DNA of 64,000 nucleotides from Cyanobium sp. ATX 6F1 (GTDB taxonomy: Bacteria > Cyanobacteriota > Cyanobacteriia > PCC-6307 > Cyanobiaceae), in NCBI RefSeq assembly GCF_024346315.1, contig NZ_JAGQCS010000011.1, positions 1 through 64,000 on the forward strand. Direction: 5' to 3'. A program made the position numbers and the translations under genes. Shown in pieces: positions 16,621 through 24,484 of this stretch; position 1 is the stretch's first letter; each line of letters starts with the position of its first letter. The notes under the pieces were generated by a model. The model searched no databases, was not told the DNA's origin, and saw only the letters and a list, made by a program, of their open reading frames with translations.

Positions 16621-16632
16621 ATGTGTACACAT
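16621..16632. promoter_or_regulatory. Palindromic operator of the VapBC operon
   Basis: Perfect 12-base palindrome, ATGTGTACACAT, about 17 bases upstream of the antitoxin start. Placement matches an autorepression site. Confidence 0.7.
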
Positions 16633-16646
16633 CCTAGGGCTGGCTG

Positions 16647-16743
16647 GGGCGGCACAACCACTCCCGGAGCCGGGTTGGCTGCAGCCGCCGCGCGCTCACA
16701 CCAGAAGGGATCCCAGTAGCAGCGACTGCCTGACGGGCCGCCC
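16647..16743. repeat. Short intergenic repeat, copy A (97 bp)
   Basis: Matches the copy at 18898-18993 along its length. Shared blocks include GGGTTGGCTGCAGCCGC, GGGATCCCAG and TGACGGGCCGCC. The ends are inverted repeats, GGGCGGC at 16647 and GCCGCCC at 16737. No coding frame is conserved. It resembles a small non-autonomous (MITE- or REP-like) element, inserted upstream of the VapBC operon. Confidence 0.7.
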
Positions 16744-16766
16744 AGGGCCCGAAGCCCACCGGATCA

Positions 16767-17018
16767 TTATCTTTGCCGCAACGCCCGAACAGCCGCGATC
16801 AGTTCAGGCAGGGATTGCTCACAGATCAGCAACACCTGCTCACTGTCGAGATCGAAGTACTGATGGGCGATCACATCGCGAAAACCCATGGCCCCCTTCC
16901 AATCCACCGATGGGAATTCGGCCTGCAGACGACCAGGCCAGTGGCGTTCAAAAAGCTTGAGAGCCTCACCGATCGCGAGGAACTGCATGCAGATCACGTC
17001 AAGCAGATCCCGGCCCAC
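16767..17018 (-). CDS. HEPN (HepT-like) toxin, short N-terminus
   Basis: 83 residues from a GTG at 17018, with family features FLAIGEALKLFERHWPGRLQ and the RxxxxH motif region FRDVIAHQYFDLD that forms the RNase or AMP-acceptor site. Usual HepT proteins have about 30-40 more residues at the N-terminus; here a stop blocks the frame just upstream. The partner nucleotidyltransferase gene next to it is frameshifted, so the module is probably decaying. Confidence 0.65.
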   Translation of the reverse strand: MGRDLLDVICMQFLAIGEALKLFERHWPGRLQAEFPSVDWKGAMGFRDVIAHQYFDLDSEQVLLICEQSLPELIAAVRALRQR

Positions 17019-17051
17019 CTCCGTATCAACTTGAGATGGGTCCTCCTTCCG

Positions 17052-17356
17052 TCATGGCCGCAGGCCTTCGTCGAGGATGCGCTGCTTGAGGGAGGGTTCA
17101 TGCGCTCGCGCAGTCGCACCACATCCACAGACGTGCTCAGCAACGTTTCCAGCTCCTGCTTGAGGTGCACCAGGGCATAGGGAGTGAGCGGATCCAGCCG
17201 CACCCACACGTCGACATCGCTGTCGGGGCGGGCGTCGCCACGGGCAACGGAACCGAAGACGCCGATATCGACCACGTTGAAGCGCTGTTGCCAGTCTCCA
17301 CGATGGAGCCGCAGGGTGCTGAGAACCTGTTCTGTCCGTGGGCTGGTGATGGTCAT
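17052..17356 (-). pseudogene. MNT-type nucleotidyltransferase antitoxin, C-terminal frameshift
   Basis: From the ATG at 17356: MTITSPRTEQVLSTLRLHRG, then the nucleotidyltransferase motif GVFGSVARGDARPDSDVDVW, as in MntA antitoxins that AMPylate HepT toxins. After RERMNP the frame is lost; in another frame the sequence continues SLKQRILDEGLRP and stops at 17052. One base appears deleted near 17094. The longer unshifted reading continues to 16994 but overlaps the HEPN gene with unlikely sequence. Either a sequencing error or a decayed antitoxin. Confidence 0.7.
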
Positions 17357-17818
17357 CGGGGTTCCGATCTGGAGGCCGTTCTGCCGGGATGGCTGCGCTG
17401 ATGCACCGCTACCAAACGCTGCGATCCGAACGGAATCGCACCCAACGACAGGAGCTGCACTGAAGTTGCCTGGCGCAAGCACTCTGGGAAGGGTCAACCA
17501 CCACAGGCTGATCCCCCTCACAACGGTTGGATCCCATGGGCCTCCACTGGGGCGAGCCTGCGAGGGAGTCGGTTTTTCCTGCCCATTGGCGCTTGAGTCC
17601 GAGGCGTGAGGGCGATTGCGCGCAGCCGCGGGGTTTGGGACGGGGGCGGGCACGGGGGTTCATGGTGGTGCGGACATGGGCTGGACCGCTTTGCCTAGGA
17701 TCGCGAGGGTCGCCCGTTCGACAAGGTCAACCCCCTAGGGGCATCGGAGCCAGCCCATTCCCGTGAACGGCAAGCCATTCGTTGAGATCATCAGATCCAT
17801 CCCAAGCCAGCAGATTCG
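17357..17818. other. Intergenic region without supported gene
   Basis: About 460 bases between the MNT start and the alcohol dehydrogenase. Short open frames occur on both strands but none has protein-like composition or a recognised motif. The two flanking genes diverge, so the promoters of both probably lie here. Confidence 0.4.
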
Positions 17819-18838
17819 ATGACCGCACAGATCGAGGCCCTCGCTGCCCTCGGCGCCGGGCAACCGCTCCAGCCCTTTTCCTACACCCCCGGTCCCCTCG
17901 GCAGCGATCAGGTGGAAATCGCCGTAGAGAGCTGCGGCATCTGCCATAGCGATCTCTCCATGCTCGACAACGAGTGGGGCATGACCGCCTATCCGTTTAT
18001 TCCCGGCCATGAAGTGATCGGCCGGGTGGCCGCCCTCGGGGAGCACACGAAGCGTCTGAGCATCGGCGACCGGGTTGGTCTGGGCTGGTTTTCCGGCAGC
18101 TGCGGCGCCTGCGACCAATGCCTCTCCGGCAACCAGAACCTCTGCCTTAAGGCCGAAGCCACCATCGTCGGGCGCCACGGAGGCTTCGCGACGCGGGTGC
18201 GGGCCGAGTGGACCTGGGTGTCTCCCTTGCCGGAAGGCCTCGACGCCGAGAAGGCAGGCCCCCTTTTCTGCGGTGGCATCACCGTCTTCAATCCGATCGT
18301 GGAATTGGGTATCAAACCCACCGACAGCGTGGCGGTGATCGGGATCGGCGGGCTGGGTCACATGGCCCTGAAGTTTCTGCGGGCCTGGGGATGCGACGTC
18401 ACCGCCTTCACCAGCAGCGACTCGAAACGGGAGGAAGCGCTCCAGCTGGGCGCCCACCGCACCTTGAACTCCCGCAACGCCGAAGAACTGGCAGGGGCTG
18501 CGAGCAGCTTCGACTTCATTCTCAACACCACCAACGCCAACCTCGACTGGAACACCTACATCGCCGCCCTCAAACCCAAGGGGCGTCTGCACACCGTGGG
18601 GGCCGTACCTGAACCGATCGCCTTGGCCGCTTTTCCGATGATTCTCGGGCAGAAAAGCCTCTCCGCTTCACCGCTGGGGAGCCCTTCCACCACCGACAAG
18701 ATGCTGCATTTCAGCTGTCGCCACGGCATCGCGCCCACCACGGAGTTCTTTCCCATGTCGAAGGTCAATGAAGCCCTGGATCACCTCCGCTCCGGCAAAG
18801 CCCGCTACCGCATCGTGCTGATCAACGACCTGGGGTGA
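17819..18838 (+). CDS. Zinc-dependent alcohol dehydrogenase (cinnamyl/YahK-type)
   Basis: 339 residues of the medium-chain zinc dehydrogenase family. The catalytic zinc site is visible in SCGICHSDLSML (about residue 38-46) and PGHEVIG (near 65), the structural zinc cysteines in GSCGACDQCLSGNQNLC (near 97-111), and the Rossmann loop in VIGIGGLGHMALKF near 170. Such enzymes reduce aldehydes with NADPH. It lies amid toxin-antitoxin modules, unlike most housekeeping genes, and has no operon partner. Gene intact. Confidence 0.9.
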   Translation: MTAQIEALAALGAGQPLQPFSYTPGPLGSDQVEIAVESCGICHSDLSMLDNEWGMTAYPFIPGHEVIGRVAALGEHTKRLSIGDRVGLGWFSGSCGACDQCLSGNQNLCLKAEATIVGRHGGFATRVRAEWTWVSPLPEGLDAEKAGPLFCGGITVFNPIVELGIKPTDSVAVIGIGGLGHMALKFLRAWGCDVTAFTSSDSKREEALQLGAHRTLNSRNAEELAGAASSFDFILNTTNANLDWNTYIAALKPKGRLHTVGAVPEPIALAAFPMILGQKSLSASPLGSPSTTDKMLHFSCRHGIAPTTEFFPMSKVNEALDHLRSGKARYRIVLINDLG

Positions 18839-18897
18839 GGCCCACAAGCGGCTGCTGAGACTGTGGCCCCAGCGGCAGCGGATATCGAGATGACTGG

Positions 18898-18993
18898 GGC
18901 GGCCACAGCAGTACCCGCAGCAGGGTTGGCTGCAGCCGCATCACGCCCACGCCAGAGGGGATCCCAGCAAGGGCGAAGCCCTGACGGGCCGCC
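18898..18993. repeat. Short intergenic repeat, copy B (96 bp)
   Basis: Second copy of the element at 16647-16743, in the same orientation. Ends are GGCGGCC (18898) and its complement GGCCGCC (18987). It lies between the alcohol dehydrogenase and the second MNT/HEPN pair. Confidence 0.7.
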
Positions 18994-19087
18994 GAAGACC
19001 TGCCTGCCGATCCGAAGTGGGCTGGCACATCAGCCCACCAACCCCAACACGGCTGCATCGCCTGGCGGGTGGCTTCACAATGGGGTG

Positions 19088-19435
19088 ATGAGCACGGCAT
19101 CCACGCCCACGATCGAGGAACGGCTCCAGGCCATGGCCGGGGTGATCCATGGCGTCATCCCCGGGGCGCAGGTGCGGCTGTTCGGTTCGAGGGCTCGCGG
19201 CACCAGCGGACCTGATTCCGACATCGATCTGCTGATCACCGCCCCAGATGAGTGGCTGGCGCAGCATCACCGTTTCCAGGTGCTGAACGATCTGTGGGGT
19301 CGGCTGGCCCAGGCGGATGTGTCGCTCGATCTGCTGCTGTACTCCCGGAGCGAATGCGAGGAGCGCCAGCACTGGCGGAGCCATGTGATTGGCAGGGCCT
19401 ACCGGGAAGGACGGCTACTGCATGGCGCTCTCTGA
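19088..19435 (+). CDS. MNT-type nucleotidyltransferase (antitoxin)
   Basis: 115 residues from the ATG at 19088: VRLFGSRARGTSGPDSDIDLLIT is the nucleotidyltransferase motif with the paired aspartates of the metal site. It overlaps a HEPN gene by 14 bases. Minimal nucleotidyltransferase and HEPN pairs act as toxin-antitoxin modules in which the nucleotidyltransferase modifies or binds the HEPN RNase. Both genes of this pair are intact, unlike the pair at 16.8-17.4 kb. Confidence 0.83.
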   Translation: MSTASTPTIEERLQAMAGVIHGVIPGAQVRLFGSRARGTSGPDSDIDLLITAPDEWLAQHHRFQVLNDLWGRLAQADVSLDLLLYSRSECEERQHWRSHVIGRAYREGRLLHGAL

Positions 19436-19820
19436 AGCGGAAGGTCTGCTGCGCATCGCCGCCGTCGATTTGGAGAGCGCTCAGGCTTCCTTCGACCCGA
19501 CCGTCTTTCGCGAAGGTGCCTGGGGTTTCTGGCTGCAGCAGGCCGTGGAGAAGGCGTTGAAGGCCTGGCTGCTGCATCTGGGCAGCGATCCGCCGCTCAC
19601 CCATGACCTGCGCCGTCTGGTGTTGCTGCTTGAGGCCAAGGGAGTAGCCACGGCCAAGCTGCAACCGCTCGCTCAGCTCACCGTCTATGCCGTGCAGTTC
19701 CGCTATGACGCCGATCCCACACCCCTGGGGTTGGATCGGGAAGACCTCAACCGGCAGGTGAAGGAACTGATCGCCCGGGTGCAGGCGCTGGTCATGCCGG
19801 GTTCCGAAACTGAGGCGTGA
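19422..19820 (+). CDS. HEPN-domain protein (toxin of MNT/HEPN pair)
   Basis: 132 residues from the ATG at 19422, overlapping the nucleotidyltransferase gene. The all-helical HEPN pattern is visible (EAEGLLRIAAVDLESAQASF, WGFWLQQAVEKALKAWLLHLG, LTHDLRRLVLLLEA), with FRYDADP near residue 100 at the position of the HEPN active-site arginine. This resembles the PF05168 branch rather than HepT. It is expected to be an RNase restrained by its partner. Confidence 0.8.
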   Translation: MALSEAEGLLRIAAVDLESAQASFDPTVFREGAWGFWLQQAVEKALKAWLLHLGSDPPLTHDLRRLVLLLEAKGVATAKLQPLAQLTVYAVQFRYDADPTPLGLDREDLNRQVKELIARVQALVMPGSETEA

Positions 19821-19887
19821 CGGTGTCTGCCATGCCCCACCCCCCTCTGCTGCCTTCCATCGCCTGCGCGCGTTCATCGCCGAGCGC

Positions 19888-20898
19888 ATGCGCATGAGAC
19901 CTATCGACCAGCCGTTGATGCTCCTGGAACTGCTCGGCCATGGGTTTGCCAGGCAACAGCCAGCCCAGCCCCAGTGCAGGACGTCGCCCGCAGGATCCTG
20001 GGAGAAGACTTGACCCAGATCGACACCTACGTGCAGCGGGTGAAGCGCATGGTGGGCCGGGTGCTCACCGGCAACGGCATCACCGCCTACGGCAACGGCG
20101 CCTACAGCCTGATCGGCGGCGACGAACTGAGCGATGGCGTTACCTGGCCGAAGGCCAGCGTGGCGGAGCCACTACGCGACGAACTGCAGCAGCTCTGCCG
20201 GCAGCGCCTTGATGCCTTCCGCTCCCAGCGCGGCGAAGAGGTATTTGCCCACCGCAGCCGCCACCGCACGCCGATCAGCGGCTCGATCAAGTACCGCGTG
20301 CTCACCCGCGCCCGGGGCCGCTGCGAATGCTGCGGCGCGGGCTGTTGCTCAGCAAATCCCGCACCAGTGCGCCCTGGAGGTGGATCACATCATCCCCAGA
20401 AACCAGGGAGGACCCGACGACCTCTCCAACTTCCAGGCCCTCTGCTTCCGCTGCAATGCCGGCAAGCGGGACACGGACCGCACCGACTTTCGCGGACTCC
20501 TCGCCAGCTACCAGCACAGGCAGGAGGGCTGTGTGTTCTGCGCGCTGGAGGGCAGCGGCCGGGTGCTGCTGGAGAACGAGCTGGCGCTCTGCATCGCCGA
20601 TGCCTATCCGGTGAGTGAGGGGCACAGCCTGGTGATCCCCAGACGCCATGTGTCCGACGGGCTGGAGTTGCACCAGCCGGAGTGGAATGCGGTGGTGGAA
20701 CGGCTCAAGCGTCGGCGCGAGCAGATCGCGGCTGATGATGCCGGGATCAGCGGCTGGAATCTGGGGCTGAACTCAGGCGAAGCGGCCGGACAGACGGTGT
20801 TTCATGCGCACTGGCATCTGATCCCCCGCCGCACAGGTGATGACAAATCCCCCCGCGGAGGCGTTCGGGGGGTTATCAAGGGCAAGCAGGAGTACTGA
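19888..20898 (+). pseudogene. HNH nuclease-HIT fusion gene with frameshifts (copy 2)
   Basis: Three frames together give one family-like protein: MRMRPIDQPLMLLELLGHG (from ATG 19888), then QDVARRILGEDLTQIDTYVQ and VGRVLTGNGITAYGNGAYSL in a second frame through YRVLTRARGRCECCGA, then HQCALEVDHIIPRNQGG and LSNFQALCFRCNAGKRD in a third, completing an HNH motif, followed by a HIT domain (GHSLVIPRRHVSDGLELHQ, then TVFHAHWHLIPRR with the HxHxH triad). The parts after 20370 are open to 20898. The shift inside the HNH domain is shared with copy 1. The ancestral product would be a nuclease fused to a nucleotide hydrolase. Confidence 0.75.
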
Positions 20899-20901
20899 GC
20901 C

Positions 20902-21447
20902 GTGGCCACCAAGACGCCAACGCGCAAGAAGCTGGACAGGCCAGCGGTCTTGGCACGGATCGAGGAGATCCTCTCGGCAGGGGCACCGGATGCCGAAAGC
21001 CTGCTGGCTTTCGCAGAGCTCATCAACGGAAAGCCTTTCCCTGAGCCTGTTCTCACGTTGACTGAGCTCAAAACGGCTGTCTGCAAGGTGTTCGGCAGCA
21101 AGAACGCCACAGAGCTACGCAAGTCGAGCGAGTTCAATCTCGCGATGGCTGGGCGCAGCTTTGATCTCAAGACCAAGGCTGATTGGCTCAAGCTCTATCG
21201 GGAGTGGGTTGGGGTTCCCCGCAGCGAGCGGGACAAAATAGGCAAGACATCCATCAACGGCATCGATGTCTTGGAGAATTTCAGACCTTGGCATGTGTTC
21301 TCTCTGGAACCATCGACAGCCAGTGCGGATGACATCAAAGAGGCCTTCCGCAGGCTGGCCAAAGAACACCATCCCGATGTGGGCGGCGATCCGCGCGTGA
21401 TGGAGCGGCTCCAGAAAATGCGTGACTCCCTTCTTGCCTTTCTCTGA
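20902..21447 (+). CDS. J-domain protein (DnaJ-like) of unknown role
   Basis: 181 residues from a GTG at 20902. The C-terminal ~60 residues are a J domain: PWHVFSLEPSTASADDIKEA then FRRLAKEHHPDVGGDPRVME, with the HPD motif that stimulates Hsp70. The N-terminal ~120 residues are helical and of unknown fold. It lies 5 bases before an HNH-nuclease gene, so the two form an operon. Base composition is lower in GC than the neighbours, and the pair sits at the edge of the integron array, suggesting transfer. Confidence 0.8.
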   Translation: MATKTPTRKKLDRPAVLARIEEILSAGAPDAESLLAFAELINGKPFPEPVLTLTELKTAVCKVFGSKNATELRKSSEFNLAMAGRSFDLKTKADWLKLYREWVGVPRSERDKIGKTSINGIDVLENFRPWHVFSLEPSTASADDIKEAFRRLAKEHHPDVGGDPRVMERLQKMRDSLLAFL

Positions 21448-21452
21448 ACAAG

Positions 21453-22535
21453 ATGATGACGACGACATCCAAGCGATCACGTGACGCCTTCTCCTTTCAG
21501 GAGTCAGCCAAAATCCTTGGCATCAGCGCCAAGAAGCTCGATGGGATTTGCAAATTCTTTGATGCCCACAATGACGATGAATGGGAGCTGATCGAAGGAG
21601 AGTTCTTTGAATACGAACTAGGGCAAGCTCGTAGTCGCCGCTTTTACGAAGAAGGCGTCATGGCGATTGCAAAGTATCTGGAAGAGAAGGAAGGTGGAAG
21701 CATCATCGCCAAAATCCATGAGTTCTTCACCCACCACCGCGCGCGGGTGACACGCACCCTCGTCAAACGACGCATCATTCAAGTCACCCAAGATCGGAGC
21801 ACCATCGAAATCCGAGGCGATCTGATTTTTTTGGAGCAACGCTCAGTTGTCAGGGTTCTGGGCACCAATGGCAAAGGGATGGCTGGCACGATCACAAGGA
21901 TCCAAGAGGAAAGCGCAGGGTTAGAAGGTGCAGAGGGTTTAGAGATCGGCGTTCATTTCGATAGCTTTGATGGCAAAGATCAACGCCATTGGAGCCAGCG
22001 CGGCATTGTGCGGCTGGCGAAGACGATGAACGACAAGGGCAAGATCAGCAAGGCACGCAAGGCCTGGGTGAAAGCCGTCGCGGAAGTTGCTGAAGACTGC
22101 TTTGAAGCCCAGCGAAAGCTGCTGGAGAGCCACGAGGCGCGGGTCAAGGCGGCAAAAGACAAAGTTCGTCAGAAGGCCCTACGCAAAGATGGCTCTGGCT
22201 GTGCAGTCTCGGGCCACAAGCCATCAGCATCCGATCAGAATCCGGTTGAACTGGAGGCACATCACCTTTTTGACGCTAGTTCAAGGCCTGATCTTGCGGC
22301 CTATGAAGAAAACTTGATTGCGATCAGCAGCAGCATCCATCGCAACTTTCACAAGTGGATGGGCGCCAAGCCCTGCGAACCCAAAGATTTTGTTGACTAT
22401 CTCTTAGGCAACGAGATGAGCCATTTTGATGGTGCGCCGAGCGTCAAGAAAAGGAAGGAGCAGAAGCTGGAGAGACTGATGAATCGGGTGGAGTTGTTGC
22501 AGGCGAGGTTTGAGGGGAATCATTTGCTTTACTAA
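21453..22535 (+). CDS. HNH-nuclease-domain protein paired with J-domain protein
   Basis: 360 residues. The N-terminus has a helix-turn-helix-like stretch (SFQESAKILGISAKKLDGIC); the middle holds a beta-rich domain (ITRIQEESAGLEG, GLEIGVHFDSFDG). The C-terminus carries an HNH-like nuclease core: GCAVSGHKPS, VELEAHHLFDASSRPDL, then NLIAISSSIHRNFHKWMG, with histidines at the expected spacing. Its TAA stop lies inside the outer core box of the first attC-like site. No named family is recognised. Low GC; function possibly defence-related, but this is inference. Confidence 0.75.
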   Translation: MMTTTSKRSRDAFSFQESAKILGISAKKLDGICKFFDAHNDDEWELIEGEFFEYELGQARSRRFYEEGVMAIAKYLEEKEGGSIIAKIHEFFTHHRARVTRTLVKRRIIQVTQDRSTIEIRGDLIFLEQRSVVRVLGTNGKGMAGTITRIQEESAGLEGAEGLEIGVHFDSFDGKDQRHWSQRGIVRLAKTMNDKGKISKARKAWVKAVAEVAEDCFEAQRKLLESHEARVKAAKDKVRQKALRKDGSGCAVSGHKPSASDQNPVELEAHHLFDASSRPDLAAYEENLIAISSSIHRNFHKWMGAKPCEPKDFVDYLLGNEMSHFDGAPSVKKRKEQKLERLMNRVELLQARFEGNHLLY

Positions 22536-22617
22536 CGCTCCAGCTCAGAAGCGGGCAGATAATGTTCAGAATGCGCAGGCAGCTTATGCATCCATCATCT
22601 CAATCTGGATGTTGGAC
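22531..22617 (-). other. attC-like recombination site 1
   Basis: 87 bp, beginning with an imperfect core (TACTAAC) and ending GTTGGAC. It contains CTCCAGCTCAGAAGCGGG and TCAATCTGGATGTTGG, as in the other sites. The left core overlaps the TAA stop of the HNH gene, as expected if the last cassette was inserted at a secondary site. Confidence 0.65.
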
Positions 22618-22828
22618 GGCATGCTATGAGAAAATTGATCCTATGGAACGACCAGGCACTTTCAGAAATCAACCATCAGCGAATTGGTGGATACATTCAT
22701 CTCTGCAATTGCCCGGAAACGAACAGTGTAAGCAGTAATTGACTGGCAATGGACACATGATTAAAGGCAAGACGCATTAAAAAGATATGCACTCAGTCCC
22801 AGGCAAATAAACGGTTTGGCAGTGATTT

Positions 22829-23074
22829 TTAAGCCTGCTTGTGATGCTCATCGTTGCGTTGCTGAGACTCCTCCTTTCCCTCTAGCCAATAGATTCCCTT
22901 GAACTTATCAAGTGCCATGCGCCGATAGGCCTCCTCACTCATCACGACTTCAGCAGTGAAGTAGTAAGTCAGCTCGCCTCCATCGCTAGATGAAACAACC
23001 TTTGGCTGGAATGTGCGACTACCATCCGAGTCGGTAGGCGTGAGAGAGAAATGTCCAGGGCGAAGACGTCCCAT
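22829..23074 (-). CDS. Small cassette-borne protein
   Basis: 81 residues from the ATG at 23074. Beta-rich then helical (LTYYFTAEVVMSEEAYRRMA, then charged end). No known family is recognised. It is the leftmost cassette gene. About 210 bases on each side are noncoding, which is long for a cassette, so other small genes or a promoter may lie there. Weak but plausible. Confidence 0.5.
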   Translation of the reverse strand: MGRLRPGHFSLTPTDSDGSRTFQPKVVSSSDGGELTYYFTAEVVMSEEAYRRMALDKFKGIYWLEGKEESQQRNDEHHKQA

Positions 23075-23297
23075 GATCTTTCTAGGATTGGTTGGTGGCA
23101 GAGCAAATTATGCCATATGCAACTTCAAGCTGCAGGCTTTCCCTTGCTGGATAACTCTAGCTTGGCTGTATAGCTATATCTCTTGCGATATTATCCCAAG
23201 ACACCACGTTCATTGCTGCGTGTCGACACCGTCGATGTCAATAAACATTTGGCAAGTCATTCATCAGTGACTCGACAAGGTTTCATTAGCCTAGACC

Positions 23298-23383
23298 GCC
23301 CAACGCTCCAGATCAGAAGCGGGAGCATTATGAACGGATGCAAGCCAATCAAATGCCCAGTCTTCTGTATCTTATTGTTAGGC
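23298..23383 (-). other. attC-like recombination site 2
   Basis: 86 bp with good core boxes on both ends: GCCCAAC on the left and GTTAGGC on the right. Shares CTCCAGATCAGAAGCGGG and AGTCTTCTGTATCT with site 3. It lies 3 bases beyond the stop of the RelA/SpoT-like gene on its downstream side. Confidence 0.85.
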
Positions 23384-23386
23384 ATA

Positions 23387-24463
23387 TTACTGGGAAAGAT
23401 CCATGCCGCCTGTATATTGAGTAGCTCTAGCGAGTATGGCGCATCCATCATCGATTAGGCGAAGAAAATCACGAGCATCAGAGAAATAATTCTTAAACGC
23501 CAAACGAACATCTTCAGAGGTGTCGGCTCTCACCAGGACAATGTCTCTATCAGGCATTTCCTTCTCGAACTCAAAAAGTGCTCTGAGCGCATCCGGAGCG
23601 TCTCGATACTGCTTGACTTCCAGTGGCTTTCCCTCTGAAATAATCAGAATCGCATTTCTCCTCGCTGAAATAATCTGATCGGCTGAGTTAAGGCCTCGAA
23701 GCATGTGCAGCAGCCCCAATTCCCTTTCTGCAGCAAGGAAGTCTGTCACAAGATCACGATCATCAAGATCCGGCAAGGCACCTTTCATGCCTTCATGGGC
23801 TCGAGCTAATATTTCGCTCGCCATCTTCATTACTGTTTCGTAACGTGTATCCCCGTGCTTAAACTTTGGCTGACTTTCTGTAATGAAGCCGATGACCTCA
23901 ACTGTCGTAGCCCAAGCGTGCTGGACCAAGGTTCGATACTGAATCTCTACATACAGTCCTTTCAGAGGGCGTCCGACAACGGAGTTGACATCATACTCGT
24001 ACACATCATGCACTCCTCTATAGCCAGATTCCTTGGGGTTCTTGATGTAATCGTACTTGTCTTTATCGTCTGCATTGCGTCGCTTGTGCTTGAAGCGAGC
24101 CTTATGGAAATGATCCCTAAAAGAATAGAGCTCCTCGATGCTTCTAAATATTAGCCTGCAGCCGGCTACATCGTCCATGCGAGACAGGTTCATTCTCGGG
24201 AATCGATTCAGCTTGTGAAATATTGTCCTCTTACGCTTGTGGCGCTGGGCAAAGATAATGCCCTTGTCTCTGCCTCTCTGAATAAGATTGACCTTAAATG
24301 TATTTAGAACTGCTCTGTGAGCTGCTCGCCACTCATCGATAACCTGGAGATCCTCCGAGTTTGCAGTTCCTTCCCGCACCCGCTGTCCAGCACGGTTTAC
24401 TCTCGACTTTGATCCACCAGGGAACGCCTGTTCTTGGTCGGGGGAATGGCTTGGGTTCTCCAT
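23387..24463 (-). CDS. RelA/SpoT-domain protein (possible toxic small alarmone synthetase)
   Basis: 358 residues from the ATG at 24463; the frame is open to 24496, but the earlier codons overlap a site. A synthetase-like domain is visible: MDDVAGCRLIFRSIEELYSF, then YIKNPKESGYRGVHDVYEY and YVEIQYRTLVQHAWATTVE, which match the RelA/SpoT fold (substrate-binding and catalytic regions). The hydrolase and ACT/TGS parts of full RelA/SpoT are absent, so it could be a small alarmone synthetase or a toxSAS-like toxin that pyrophosphorylates tRNA. No antitoxin is recognised beside it. Starts soon after the attC-like core at 24484 and ends at the next site. Confidence 0.8.
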   Translation of the reverse strand: MENPSHSPDQEQAFPGGSKSRVNRAGQRVREGTANSEDLQVIDEWRAAHRAVLNTFKVNLIQRGRDKGIIFAQRHKRKRTIFHKLNRFPRMNLSRMDDVAGCRLIFRSIEELYSFRDHFHKARFKHKRRNADDKDKYDYIKNPKESGYRGVHDVYEYDVNSVVGRPLKGLYVEIQYRTLVQHAWATTVEVIGFITESQPKFKHGDTRYETVMKMASEILARAHEGMKGALPDLDDRDLVTDFLAAERELGLLHMLRGLNSADQIISARRNAILIISEGKPLEVKQYRDAPDALRALFEFEKEMPDRDIVLVRADTSEDVRLAFKNYFSDARDFLRLIDDGCAILARATQYTGGMDLSQ

Positions 24464-24477
24464 GACACAATTATGGC

Positions 24478-24484
24478 GCCTAAC
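24478..24484 (-). other. Partial attC-like core
   Basis: GCCTAAC, i.e. GTTAGGC on the minus strand, 15 bases before the start of the RelA/SpoT-like gene. Its partner core is not evident in the 24485-24571 interval, so the site looks incomplete or diverged. Confidence 0.45.

Noticed and set aside
17735-18592. Long minus-strand frame opposite the alcohol dehydrogenase
   Set aside because: Shadow of a gene with all zinc and NAD motifs on the plus strand.
20849-20872. Hairpin CCCCCCG ... CGGGGGG near the end of the HNH-HIT gene, like a terminator
   Set aside because: It encodes the family-conserved SPRGGVRG part of HIT-like proteins and has no T run.
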